Notes under the pieces: model-generated
Seen by the model: the letters and a program-made list of their open reading frames with translations, nothing else
What the model was told of the DNA's origin: nothing
Databases searched by the model: none
From: Vicinamibacteria bacterium
GTDB taxonomy: Bacteria; Acidobacteriota; Vicinamibacteria; Fen-336
Length of the DNA: 48,771 bases
Direction of reading: 5' to 3'
Assembly (NCBI GenBank): GCA_025923995.1
Contig: JAICEW010000007.1
Location: 1 to 48,771 of the forward strand
Part shown: one piece after another, positions 25,081 through 32,895 of the stretch
Position numbering within the stretch: position 1 is the stretch's first letter
Layout: each line of letters starts with the position of its first letter
Translations under genes and position numbers: made by a program

Positions 25081-28000
25081 CGGATGACCGGCGCCATCGG
25101 CGAATCGAAGCTGAACCCGGTGGCCGGCTCGAGCGCGACGGTCTTGCCCGCCAGGCCTCCGTAGCCGCCGTCGTGGGCGATCGTGACAGCGCCGGAGACG
25201 CCCACCAGTCCGGGCAGCGTCGACGTGTTGAGCACCAGCGTCCCCCGCAGCGCGAGCGAGAACGGGTGGGTGGCGGCCAGGGTCCCGTTCGTCCGCCAGA
25301 AGTAGATGGTGCCGCCGAGGGGCCCGCCCGAGACGTTCTGCAGGACGGCCACCGTGATCTGCGTGCTCGAGTTGTTGAAGCGGGCCACGCGTCCCGTCGT
25401 CTCGCGCAGCCGGATGCGGTAGACGTCGTCCACGCCGCAGCTGCTGCCGCAGCCCCCGCTCCGCACGCGCAGCAGCTCGCCGTCCTGGCTCACCGGGCGG
25501 TCGTTGACGAACCGCAGCACGCGGCTCAGCCCGATCGGGCTGGCGCCGGCCGACTGCTGCAGGACCGTGGACCCGTCGCCCGCCAGGCGCTGCAGGACCA
25601 GCGTGGGCCCGATGTCACCGGACGTGCCGTCGACGACGACCTCGTAGGACGAGTACGGCTTCTGGCTCAGCCAGTAGAAGTGATCCGCCGGCAAGGCACC
25701 CACTCCGGCCAGGTCGCGCGTGAGCTGGGCCCCGTGCGTCAGCTCCACGAGGTCCAGGGTCAGGTTGTCGGTGTCGGTCGCCGAGTTGTTCCCCGAGACG
25801 GGATCGGTCACGCTGCCGGGCGGCGTCACCTGCGCGGTGTTGCTGAGCGTGCCGGTCGCGGCCGCGGAGATGGTGCCGTTGGCGGTGAACGTCGCGGTCC
25901 CGCCGACCAGCAGCGTGACCGGCGCGCTGATGTTCCCGCTGCCGCTGGGCGGGCAGCTGGAGCCCGCGCTGGCCGTGCAGGTCCAGGTGACGCCCGCGAT
26001 GGCGGCCGGGAAGGTGTCGGTCACCATGCCCGCGCCCGCGGCGCTGGGGCCGCCCTGGACGACCTGGATCGTGTACGTGATGCCGCCACCCGGCGTGGCC
26101 GAGAGCTGGCCGTCCGTCTTGGTGATGCGGAAGTCGGCCTGGGGCGTCAGCGCATCGGTGTCGGTCGCGCTGTTGTTGCCGGGCGCGGGATCGCTCACGC
26201 CGGCCGGCACGGAGGCGGTCGCGGTGTTCGCGAGCGACCCCGTGGCGGAGGGGTCGATGGTGCCGGTGGCCGTGAACGTGGCCACGCCGCCGGGAGGCAG
26301 CGTGACGGCGGCCGCGATGTTGCCGGCCCCGCCCGCGGGGCACGCGGCGCCGCCCGCGCCGGCGCAGGTCCAGCTGACGCCGGTGAACGCGGCCGGGAAG
26401 TTGTCCGTGATCGTGGCCGACCCCGAGAAGCTGGGGCCCGCGTTGGAGACGGTCACGGTGTACGTCGCTTGCGTGCCGGGCACCGCGCTCGCCTGTCCGT
26501 CCGTCTTGGTCACCGCCAGGTCCGCCTGCGGCGTGAGCGTGTCGGTGTCGGTCGCCGTGTTGTTGGCGGCGTTGGGGTCGGTGACCCCGGCGGGCGCGGA
26601 CACGCTCGCGGTGTTCACCAGGCTCCCGGTAGCGGTGGTGCTCAGGGTGCCGGTCGCGGTGAAGGTCGCGGTCCCGCCGGGGAGCAGCGTCACCGTGGTC
26701 GCGATGTGGCCCGCCCCGCCCGGCGCGGCGCAGGTCGAGCCCACGGACGCCACGCAGGTCCAGCCCACGCCGGCCATGGCGGCCGGGAAGGTGTCGGTGA
26801 CGGTGGCGGACGGCGCGACGCTCGGGCCCGGGTTGGTGACGGTGATCGTGTAGGTGACGGCCGCGCCGGGCACGGCGGTGGCCTGTCCGTCCGTCTTGGT
26901 GATCGCCAGGTCCGCGCGCGGCGTCAGCGTGTCGGTGTCGGTGGCCGTGTTGTTGGCCAGGGCCGGGTCGGCGACGCCGGAGGGAGGCGTGACGGTCGCG
27001 GTGTTGGCGAGCGTGCCCACGGCCGCCGCCGACACGGTGCCGGTGGCGGTGAACGTGACGGTGCCGCCGGGGAGCAGGTTCACGGTGCGGTTGATGTTCC
27101 CCACCCCGGACGTCACGATGCAGCTCGAGCCCGCCGAGGCCACGCAGCTCCACGAGATCCCGCTCAGGCTGGCCGGGAAGTTGTCCACCACCGTCGCGCC
27201 GTTCGCGGTGATGGTCCCGCTCGTGTTGCTGGCGACGATCGTGTACGTCACCGTCTGGCCCGGCACGGCCGTGGCCGCGCCGTCGGTCTTGGTGATGGCG
27301 AGGTCCGCGATGGCCGAGTCCTCGACCGTGAAGGACAGGTTGTAGAGCTGGACGTTGTCGGCGTTGCCCGTCACGCGGATGAAGAACTGCCCGGCGCTCG
27401 TGAGGGCCACGTTGTTGAGCGCCTCGGCCACGCCGGCCGGGTTGCCGTTCGCGGTGGCCAGGACGGTGGTGCCGTTGCTGGCCAGCACCTCGAGGGCGAG
27501 GTTGCTCAACGTGAGCGAGTTGAAGCTGGTCCCGGGCGTACAGTCGCCGTTCGACAGCTGGGCGCCCTGGAGGTAGGTCGATCCGATCGGGGTGACGGTG
27601 ACGTCCACCTGCTTCCCGGCCGTCACGGTGAAGCGGTAGTAGTCCATGTCCGTGTTGTCGTCGATGCCGCCCCCGGTGGCGTTGAACGTGCCGTTGCCGA
27701 TCGACCCGAAGTTGGTCCCCTGCGCCGACGCGTCGTTGTCCTCGCGGTTGTCGCCGTAGCCGCGCTGGCCGGCGAGCGTGTCGTCGTGCTGCGGCCCGGT
27801 GAACGCGCCCGAGAAGAACGGCTCCATCAGCTTCGTCTGGTTGATCGGGCACACGTGGTTGATGCCCAGGCCGTGGCCGTGCTCGTGGCTGAGGACGTTG
27901 CGCAGGCGGATGGACGAGTTGGAGGTGTCGCTGTAGAAGCTGTCGGGGGCGTCGATGACCATGTCCCCGTTGTTGGGGAAGAAGTTGTAGGCCAGGATGC

Positions 28001-28541
28001 CGAAGTTGCCGTCGATCCCGCGGCCGGAGATGCGGATGTCGCCGCGCACCCCCAGCACGCCGGGGCTGCCCGAGAAACTCGCGCCGTCGTCGTTCTCGAA
28101 CACGTACGAGGTCCCGGTGCGCGACGCCCACTCGTCGAACGCCTGCTGGATGATCGGCCGCCAGTTCGACTCGCTGCCGTAGATCGCGTTGAGCCGCGCG
28201 CGCAGGGTGCTGGGACCCGAGCCGTCGCCCGAGAAGGCGGCGGGGATGATGAGGCCGTCCGGCACCACGCTCCACGTGAGGACGGTGGGCGCGCCCTGGC
28301 CCAGCCCGCCGGCGCTGGCGGTGGTGCTCCAGCGCGCGCCGGGGTTGAACTGGAACAGGGACACGATCGGCGTCTCGGTCCCGCCCGCCTGGAGCGCGGC
28401 ATACGTGCGCCGCACGTATCCGGGGTCGGTCCCTGGCGCGAAGCAGACCGCCGGCGGCGCCGAGGCCGGAGCGGCCGCTCCACCGGTCGTGACGAGGGCC
28501 GCCGCCGTGACCGCCCCCCAGAGCCACCGTTCGCTGCGCAT
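25077..28541 (-). CDS. Secreted metzincin-like protease with four DUF11 repeats and CTD
   Basis: From ATG at 28541 (AAGGAGG 11 bases upstream) this protein has 1154 residues. Signal peptide 1-28. The zinc site HEHGHGLGINH is at 219-229 (HEXXHXXGXXH), placing it with metzincins. Residues about 262-410 look like a PPC-type beta domain (DMDYYRFTVTAGKQVDV). Four DUF11 repeats of about 130 residues occupy 412-931, each starting ADLAITKTDG or a variant and containing a WSC...C pair. The CTD covers 932-1154 (CGSSC then GVDDVYRIR; LEPATGFSFDSPM). The N-terminal part before the zinc site holds a structured region with IYGSESNWRPIIQQAFDEW, typical of matrixin-like bacterial proteases. The protein is likely exported and calcium- or zinc-dependent. 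It heads the operon with M1 and the membrane protein. Confidence 0.9.
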   Translation of the reverse strand: MRSERWLWGAVTAAALVTTGGAAAPASAPPAVCFAPGTDPGYVRRTYAALQAGGTETPIVSLFQFNPGARWSTTASAGGLGQGAPTVLTWSVVPDGLIIPAAFSGDGSGPSTLRARLNAIYGSESNWRPIIQQAFDEWASRTGTSYVFENDDGASFSGSPGVLGVRGDIRISGRGIDGNFGILAYNFFPNNGDMVIDAPDSFYSDTSNSSIRLRNVLSHEHGHGLGINHVCPINQTKLMEPFFSGAFTGPQHDDTLAGQRGYGDNREDNDASAQGTNFGSIGNGTFNATGGGIDDNTDMDYYRFTVTAGKQVDVTVTPIGSTYLQGAQLSNGDCTPGTSFNSLTLSNLALEVLASNGTTVLATANGNPAGVAEALNNVALTSAGQFFIRVTGNADNVQLYNLSFTVEDSAIADLAITKTDGAATAVPGQTVTYTIVASNTSGTITANGATVVDNFPASLSGISWSCVASAGSSCIVTSGVGNINRTVNLLPGGTVTFTATGTVSAAAVGTLANTATVTPPSGVADPALANNTATDTDTLTPRADLAITKTDGQATAVPGAAVTYTITVTNPGPSVAPSATVTDTFPAAMAGVGWTCVASVGSTCAAPGGAGHIATTVTLLPGGTATFTATGTLSTTATGSLVNTASVSAPAGVTDPNAANNTATDTDTLTPQADLAVTKTDGQASAVPGTQATYTVTVSNAGPSFSGSATITDNFPAAFTGVSWTCAGAGGAACPAGGAGNIAAAVTLPPGGVATFTATGTIDPSATGSLANTATASVPAGVSDPAPGNNSATDTDALTPQADFRITKTDGQLSATPGGGITYTIQVVQGGPSAAGAGMVTDTFPAAIAGVTWTCTASAGSSCPPSGSGNISAPVTLLVGGTATFTANGTISAAATGTLSNTAQVTPPGSVTDPVSGNNSATDTDNLTLDLVELTHGAQLTRDLAGVGALPADHFYWLSQKPYSSYEVVVDGTSGDIGPTLVLQRLAGDGSTVLQQSAGASPIGLSRVLRFVNDRPVSQDGELLRVRSGGCGSSCGVDDVYRIRLRETTGRVARFNNSSTQITVAVLQNVSGGPLGGTIYFWRTNGTLAATHPFSLALRGTLVLNTSTLPGLVGVSGAVTIAHDGGYGGLAGKTVALEPATGFSFDSPMAPVIR
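25749..27308 (-). repeat. Four tandem DUF11 repeats (about 390 bp each)
   Basis: Four consecutive copies encode ADLAITKTDG-type starts, a WTC/WSC cysteine pair about 55-65 residues on, GGTATFTATGT and ANNTATDTDTLTP ends. They are diverged copies, not identical DNA, and serve as a stalk between the protease and the CTD. Confidence 0.85.
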
Positions 28542-28575
28542 GTGCTCCGCGCCTCCTTGAAGATACAGGCCCTCC

Positions 28576-28604
28576 ACTCTCAGCGATCAGGGCCATTCCG
28601 TCAA
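28576..28604 (-). promoter_or_regulatory. Promoter of the CTD protease operon
   Basis: TTGACG (28599-28604), a 17-base spacer and GAGAGT (28576-28581). Transcription would start about 30 bases before the ATG at 28541, and the leader contains AAGGAGG. The -35 matches four other minus-strand promoters here (TTGACG/A). Confidence 0.5.
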
Positions 28605-28612
28605 TGCCCGGC

Positions 28613-28642
28613 TTGGTTCCGTGGGCGCCGGGCGGGTATGAT
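28613..28642 (+). promoter_or_regulatory. Promoter of the sugar aminotransferase gene
   Basis: TTGGTT (28613-28618), 18-base spacer and TATGAT (28637-28642), five of six matching the -10 consensus. It is back-to-back with the protease promoter, the two -35 boxes lying eight bases apart, so one regulator could act on both. Confidence 0.5.
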
Positions 28643-28694
28643 CGGCGGCTGGGGCGGGCACGTCGAGGCCGCCTGCAGGAGAGCACATCGCGTG

Positions 28695-29807
28695 ATGACC
28701 GCAGCGGCCGTGCCGATGGTGGACCTCAAGGCGCAGTACGACCGCATCCGCGGCGAGCTGGGCCCTGCGCTGGAGCGCGTCCTGGCCTCGACCCAGTTCA
28801 TCCGCGGCGAGGACTGCGCGCGGCTGGAGGAGGAGTTCGCCGCGTACTGCGGGGTGGCGCACGCCTGCGGCGTCGCCAACGGCACCGACGCCCTCGTCCT
28901 GGCGCTGCGCGCGTACGGGGTGGGGCCCGGCGACGAGGTCGTGACCGTCGCCAACACGTTCATCGCCACCGGCGAGGCCATCCTGCTGAACGGGGCGCGG
29001 CCCGTCTTCGTCGACGTCGACCCGGGCACGTACACGATGGACGCACGCCAGCTCGAGCGCGCGATCACGCCGCGGACCAAGGTGCTCCTGCCCGTGCACC
29101 TCTACGGCCACCCGGCCGACATGGAGGCCATCCTGGGGATCGGGCAGCGCCACGGCCTGCCCGTCCTGGAGGACGCCGCCCAGGCGCACGGCGCGTCGAT
29201 CGGCGGCCGCCGGGCCGGGAGCCTGGGACACGCCGCCTGCTTCAGCTTCTACCCGGGCAAGAACCTGGGGGCCTACGGGGACGCCGGCATGGTCACCTCG
29301 AACGATGCCGCGTTCATCGAGCGCGTGCGGCGCATGGCCAACCACGGTGGCGGCGCGGACAAGTACGACAACGTGGTGCTGGGGACGAACAGCCGGCTGG
29401 ACACGCTGCAGGCGGCCGTGCTGCGCGTGAAGCTGCGCCACCTCGACGCGTGGGACGCCGAGCGGCGCGAGCGCGTGCAGGCGTACGACGCGGCCCTGGC
29501 GGAGGCCGCCGGCGTGACCACGCCGCGGGAGCGCGCCGGCACGCGCTCGGCCTGGCACCTCTACACGGTCCGGCTGGAGCGGCGCGACTCGGTGAAGGCC
29601 CACCTGGCGGCGCAGGGGATCGCCACGGCGGTCCACTACCCGAGACCCATCCACCTCCAGCCCGCGATGGCGTCCGCGGGGGGACGGCCCGGCGACCTGC
29701 CCATCTCCGAGCGCCTGTCGAACGAGGTCCTGTCGCTACCCCTGTATCCCGAGCTGCCGCTGCCGACGGTCGAGCGGATCGCGCGCGAGGTCCGCGCGGC
29801 CCTCTAG
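28695..29807 (+). CDS. DegT/DnrJ/EryC1/StrS-family PLP sugar aminotransferase
   Basis: This 370-residue aminotransferase shows PMVDLKAQYDRIRGEL at the start, FIRGEDCARLEEEFA, a CGVANGTDALVLALRA substrate/PLP loop, ANTFIATGEAI, LEDAAQAHGASIGGR (PLP-contacting Asp) and FSFYPGKNLGAYGDAG, whose Lys (near residue 182) forms the Schiff base. It transfers an amino group to a keto-sugar nucleotide in O-antigen or glycan synthesis. The ATG at 28695 follows an AGGAG about 14 bases back. Next to it is a GT-C-like membrane protein, and the main polysaccharide cluster lies at 38-48 kb. A role in surface glycans or in glycosylation of the secreted proteins nearby is plausible. Confidence 0.92.
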   Translation: MTAAAVPMVDLKAQYDRIRGELGPALERVLASTQFIRGEDCARLEEEFAAYCGVAHACGVANGTDALVLALRAYGVGPGDEVVTVANTFIATGEAILLNGARPVFVDVDPGTYTMDARQLERAITPRTKVLLPVHLYGHPADMEAILGIGQRHGLPVLEDAAQAHGASIGGRRAGSLGHAACFSFYPGKNLGAYGDAGMVTSNDAAFIERVRRMANHGGGADKYDNVVLGTNSRLDTLQAAVLRVKLRHLDAWDAERRERVQAYDAALAEAAGVTTPRERAGTRSAWHLYTVRLERRDSVKAHLAAQGIATAVHYPRPIHLQPAMASAGGRPGDLPISERLSNEVLSLPLYPELPLPTVERIAREVRAAL

Positions 29808-29832
29808 CGGCCGGCGCGTTCGAGGGAGGCCG

Positions 29833-31215
29833 TCAGGGCGCGCAGGGACCGATCGCGCCGTCGGCGAACTTCAGGCAGAAGACGGGCTCGTCCGCCCGCG
29901 GCGGGGTCAGGCCGGCCAGCTGCCAGTCGGGAGGCGGCGGCTCGATCCACGCGCGCTGCACGCGTCCGTTCGTGACCAGCCGTGCGGCGTCCTCGATCAG
30001 GGTGCCGACCGCGCTCGTGACGTTGTTGCGCCGGCTCGGATCGTCGCGCACCAGGAGGGCAGCCCCCGCCGGCGCCGCGGCGGCCTCGGCCTGCACGCGG
30101 GCGAGCAGGGCCGCCGACACGTCCGCCGCGCCCACCCAGCGCGTGTTCCGGCTCCAGTGGACCGGCACCAGCGCCAGGGCCGCGATTCCGGCCCCGATCG
30201 CCAGCCACCGCCGGGTCCCGTCCCCCGCCTCGCGCCAGACCGCCGCACACGCGACGGCAGCGGCCAGAGCGACGCCGACGCTCGGGAAGACCGCGTACAG
30301 GCTGGAGCGCACGGGCAGGAACACGGTCAGTCCGTAGCCGACCACGCACCAGGCCGCGCCCAGCAGGATCACGCGGCGCTCCGCCGGTGAGGTCTTCGGC
30401 CAGCGGCGCGTGGCGGTGCAGACGGCCAGCGTCGCCAGCGCCGCCATGGTGGCCGCGCGGTCGGCGTACTCGAGGAGGTTGCGGCCCAGCAGGGGGGGCG
30501 ACAGCGTGGGACGGTAGAAGTGCGGGGCGCTCGACGGCAGGTAGGCGGGGGTGCCCGAGCGCAGGAGGAAGTACACGACGAGGGAGAGGCCCAGGGGGAG
30601 CACGAAGCCCGCGGCCCGCCGGAGGTCGATCCGCAGGGCGCCGGAGTCGGCCCGCACGGCCGCCCAGGCGAGGAGGATGCCAGGCAGCAGCACGGCCTCC
30701 TCCTTCGAGAGCAGGGCCAGCAGGCAGGCGACGCCCGCGGCCACGCGGCATCCGCGCAGCACCGCCAGCGCGGCCGCGAGCGCGAACGCGAGCAGGAGCA
30801 GGGCCGTGCGGCCGCTGATCCACAGCACCGCCATCGCCACGCCGTGCCAGTTCAGCGCCCAGAGGCTGGCGGCGACACCGGCGGCGCCAGGGGTCAGCCC
30901 GAGCGCGCGGCCCACCAGGAACACCTCGCCAGCCACCAGGAGCGCGAGGGCGAGGTTCACGAAGCCGTAGCAGCGGGCGGCCAGGCCGCATGCCCACTCG
31001 TTGAGCGCGAACGAGACGGCGACCGCGGGCCGGTAGAAGCCGTCGCTGCGCGCGAACAGCCGTCCGAGCTCGCCGACGGACCCCACCCGGCTCCGCAGGA
31101 TCCAGCCGAAGTCGTCCTTGACGAAGCCGTGGCCCACGTCGGGCGCGTAGATCAGCAGGACCGCGGCCACGACCGGTACGAAGAGGAGCGCGGTGGCCCC
31201 CCTGGGCCTGGTCAA
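29833..31215 (-). CDS. GT-C-like integral membrane glycosyltransferase
   Basis: The TTG at 31215 gives 460 residues; the longer frame to 31326 only adds an arginine-rich stretch that overlaps the STN gene. About ten membrane segments follow. The first extracytoplasmic loop has FVKDDFGWILRSR, the acidic DD pair expected for the metal/substrate site of GT-C polyprenyl-phosphate-sugar transferases, and GFYRPAVAVSFALNEWA, similar to TMTC/PMT proteins. A soluble C-terminal domain of about 110 residues (AALLVRDDPSRRNNVTS, ADEPVFCLKFADG) has no known motif. It would move a sugar from a lipid carrier to an acceptor in the periplasm. It starts 11 bases after the STN gene stop, so the two are coupled. 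Confidence 0.75.
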   Translation of the reverse strand: MTRPRGATALLFVPVVAAVLLIYAPDVGHGFVKDDFGWILRSRVGSVGELGRLFARSDGFYRPAVAVSFALNEWACGLAARCYGFVNLALALLVAGEVFLVGRALGLTPGAAGVAASLWALNWHGVAMAVLWISGRTALLLLAFALAAALAVLRGCRVAAGVACLLALLSKEEAVLLPGILLAWAAVRADSGALRIDLRRAAGFVLPLGLSLVVYFLLRSGTPAYLPSSAPHFYRPTLSPPLLGRNLLEYADRAATMAALATLAVCTATRRWPKTSPAERRVILLGAAWCVVGYGLTVFLPVRSSLYAVFPSVGVALAAAVACAAVWREAGDGTRRWLAIGAGIAALALVPVHWSRNTRWVGAADVSAALLARVQAEAAAAPAGAALLVRDDPSRRNNVTSAVGTLIEDAARLVTNGRVQRAWIEPPPPDWQLAGLTPPRADEPVFCLKFADGAIGPCAP

Positions 31216-31225
31216 GCGACCCGGA

Positions 31226-31876
31226 TCAGGGGTTGAAGGGCGGCGGCGTCGCCTGCGGCTGCGGGATCTCGGGCTTGGCCGCCCGAGGCGCGAAGGGGGA
31301 CGCCGCAAAGCCGCCCAGGCCGGCATCCGGCGGGGCCGCGCCCTCCGGGGGCGGAGCGTCCTTGGCCTGTCCCTGTCCGGCCGCGTTCATGTTGAGGCCC
31401 GCCGTGGTGTCGGGTGGCGCGGCGGCGGCCTCCTCCTCGACCACGGGCTCGGGCTCCTCGATGACCGGCTCGGGCGCCGGCATCTCGCGAGCGGCCGACC
31501 GGCGATCCTCGAGCGCGGCTCCGGCGCGCGAGGGCGAGGTGGTGGCGGTGCCGCTCACCAGCAGGGTCTCCACCCGCGTGCCGCTGGGGTCCATCGCCAG
31601 CGCGTAGTTCACGCCCTGGCCTTCCAGCGCGGCCACGACGGCCTCCACGACCGTCCGCCCGCGCAGGTCGAGCGTCACCGTCTGGCGCGGCGGTGCGCCG
31701 TCGTAGACGACCTTCATCTGGGTCTGGCGAGAGAGCCGGTCCAGGATCTCGGACAGCGGGGCGTTGCTGGCTTGGATGTCCACGGACTGCCCGGAGACGT
31801 GGACGTCGACGGCAGCCAGGCCGGGAGTGGCGAAGGCCAGGGCCGTCAGGGCGGCGAGGATGGCTCTCATGCGCAT
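31226..31876 (-). CDS. Exported STN (secretin/TonB short N-terminal) domain protein with acidic Pro-rich tail
   Basis: This 216-residue protein has a signal peptide (MRMRAILAALTALAFATPG). Residues about 22-96 form an STN domain: VDIQASNAPLSEILDRLSRQ, a KVVYDGAPPRQTVTLDL strand pair, and VVEAVVAALEGQGVNYALAM. STN domains normally sit at the periplasmic entry of secretins and TonB receptors; here nothing follows but a disordered tail rich in Pro, Glu and Ala (EPVIEEPEPVVEEE) ending QATPPPFNP. It may be an adaptor that contacts a secretin or an exported substrate. It is coupled to the GT-C-like gene and lies just downstream of the CTD-only gene, separated by a terminator. An alternative ATG is at 31870. 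Confidence 0.8.
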   Translation of the reverse strand: MRMRAILAALTALAFATPGLAAVDVHVSGQSVDIQASNAPLSEILDRLSRQTQMKVVYDGAPPRQTVTLDLRGRTVVEAVVAALEGQGVNYALAMDPSGTRVETLLVSGTATTSPSRAGAALEDRRSAAREMPAPEPVIEEPEPVVEEEAAAAPPDTTAGLNMNAAGQGQAKDAPPPEGAAPPDAGLGGFAASPFAPRAAKPEIPQPQATPPPFNP

Positions 31877-31933
31877 GAAGCCAGTCTAGCCGAACCCATC
31901 GGCGGGCGTCGAGGGGTTCGACACCCGAAGGCG

Positions 31934-31969
31934 AAAAAGGGGCGGCGGCCCCGTGAGGAGCCGCCGCCC
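31934..31969 (-). terminator. Intrinsic terminator of the CTD-only gene
   Basis: On the minus strand GGGCGGCGGC and GCCGCCGCCC form a perfect 10-bp stem with a 10-base loop, followed by C and TTTTT. It lies 32 bases after the stop of the CTD-only gene. This is the clearest intrinsic terminator in the window. Confidence 0.9.
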
Positions 31970-32001
31970 TGCGGAAGAATGGGAAAGCGGAAGACCCGCG
32001 C

Positions 32002-32787
32002 TCAGTGCACCCGCGGGATCATCGGGCTGTCGAAGCTGAAGCCGGTGGCCGGCTCCAGCGCGACGGTCTTGCCCGACAGATCGCCGTAGCGACCATCGTG
32101 GGAGATGGTCAGCGCACCGCTCTGGCCCGCCGCGACGGTCTGCGTCGCGAGCACCTGGAGCGCCTTGGGCGCGAGGTTGAACGGCGAGGTGGCGACCTGG
32201 GTGCCCGCCGGGTTCCAGAAGTACACCGTCCCCGTGATCGTGTAGTTGGTGGGGTTCTGCAGGAGCAGCACCGTCACCTGCGTGCCCGCGTTGTTGAAGC
32301 GCGGAACCGCGTAGCTGGTCTCGTAAGCCCGCAGGCGGTACACGTCGTCCGCGCCGCAGTCGGTCGTGCAGGAGCCGCTGGTCACGCGCACGCGCTCCTG
32401 GTTGATCTCGACGCTGGTCGCGTTCTGGAACCGGAGGCTCCGGCTGTAGCCGACCCCGACCGGCACCGAGCTCTGGAGCACGGTCGTGCCACTGGAGTTG
32501 GTACGGGTCACGAGCAGGCCGGTGCCGATGTCACCGGAGGTGGCATCGACCACGATCTCGTACGAGGAGAACGGCTTCTGGCTGAGCTGGTACCAGTCGT
32601 TGTCCGCGGCCGGGCCCGGCAGGGCGCCCAGGTCGTGGAGCTGATCCGAGCCATGGACGAGCTCGTTCTCGGTACCGGCAGCAGTGTTGTCGTTCTGCGT
32701 CTGCACGTCCCAGACGTCGGCCATGGCCGCGCGCCCGCTCACGAGCGCGAAACCGAGGCCCAGCACAAGCCAAACATTCTTCCGCAT
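32002..32787 (-). CDS. Exported CTD-only protein
   Basis: The ATG at 32787 (GAGAGGG before it) gives 261 residues: signal peptide (MRKNVWLVLGLGFALVSG, cleaved near AMA), about 15 linker residues, and then the CTD at 41-261. All family marks are present: DWYQLSQKPFSSYEIVVD, TSGDIG, CTTDC followed by GADDVYRLR, RFNNAGTQVTVLLLQNPT, VYFW, HDGRYG and LEPATGFSFDSPM. It has no head, so the CTD must fold and work by itself. It may be a structural subunit, a receptor cap or a regulator of the other CTD proteins. Its second half is most like that of the gene upstream, so they are probably a tandem duplicate. Own promoter at 32867-32895 and terminator at 31934-31969 allow separate, possibly strong, expression. 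Confidence 0.88.
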   Translation of the reverse strand: MRKNVWLVLGLGFALVSGRAAMADVWDVQTQNDNTAAGTENELVHGSDQLHDLGALPGPAADNDWYQLSQKPFSSYEIVVDATSGDIGTGLLVTRTNSSGTTVLQSSVPVGVGYSRSLRFQNATSVEINQERVRVTSGSCTTDCGADDVYRLRAYETSYAVPRFNNAGTQVTVLLLQNPTNYTITGTVYFWNPAGTQVATSPFNLAPKALQVLATQTVAAGQSGALTISHDGRYGDLSGKTVALEPATGFSFDSPMIPRVH

Positions 32788-32866
32788 AGCGCCCTCTCTG
32801 TTTTGATCCGACTGTCCCGGGACCGTCCGGGCCCCGTCCGTCCTTTCCCGAGTGAAACGCGTCGTC

Positions 32867-32895
32867 ATTGTCTCAGTCCGTTGCATCAGCGTCAA
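32867..32895 (-). promoter_or_regulatory. Promoter of the CTD-only gene, embedded in the upstream stop
   Basis: TTGACG (32890-32895), exactly 17 bases, GACAAT (32867-32872). The -35 overlaps the stop codon of the upstream CTD gene. The predicted leader is about 70 bases with a ribosome binding site GAGAGGG. One of the best promoter matches in the window. Confidence 0.7.

Noticed and set aside
25749-27308. Regular repeats that could be mistaken for a CRISPR or satellite array
   Set aside because: The 390-bp units are diverged, in frame and encode DUF11 beta-sandwich repeats, without short identical repeats and spacers.
24960-28694. Plus-strand extension upstream of the sugar aminotransferase (1615 codons in total)
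   Set aside because: It is antisense to the metalloprotease/DUF11/CTD gene, and its composition is low-complexity. The aminotransferase starts at 28695.
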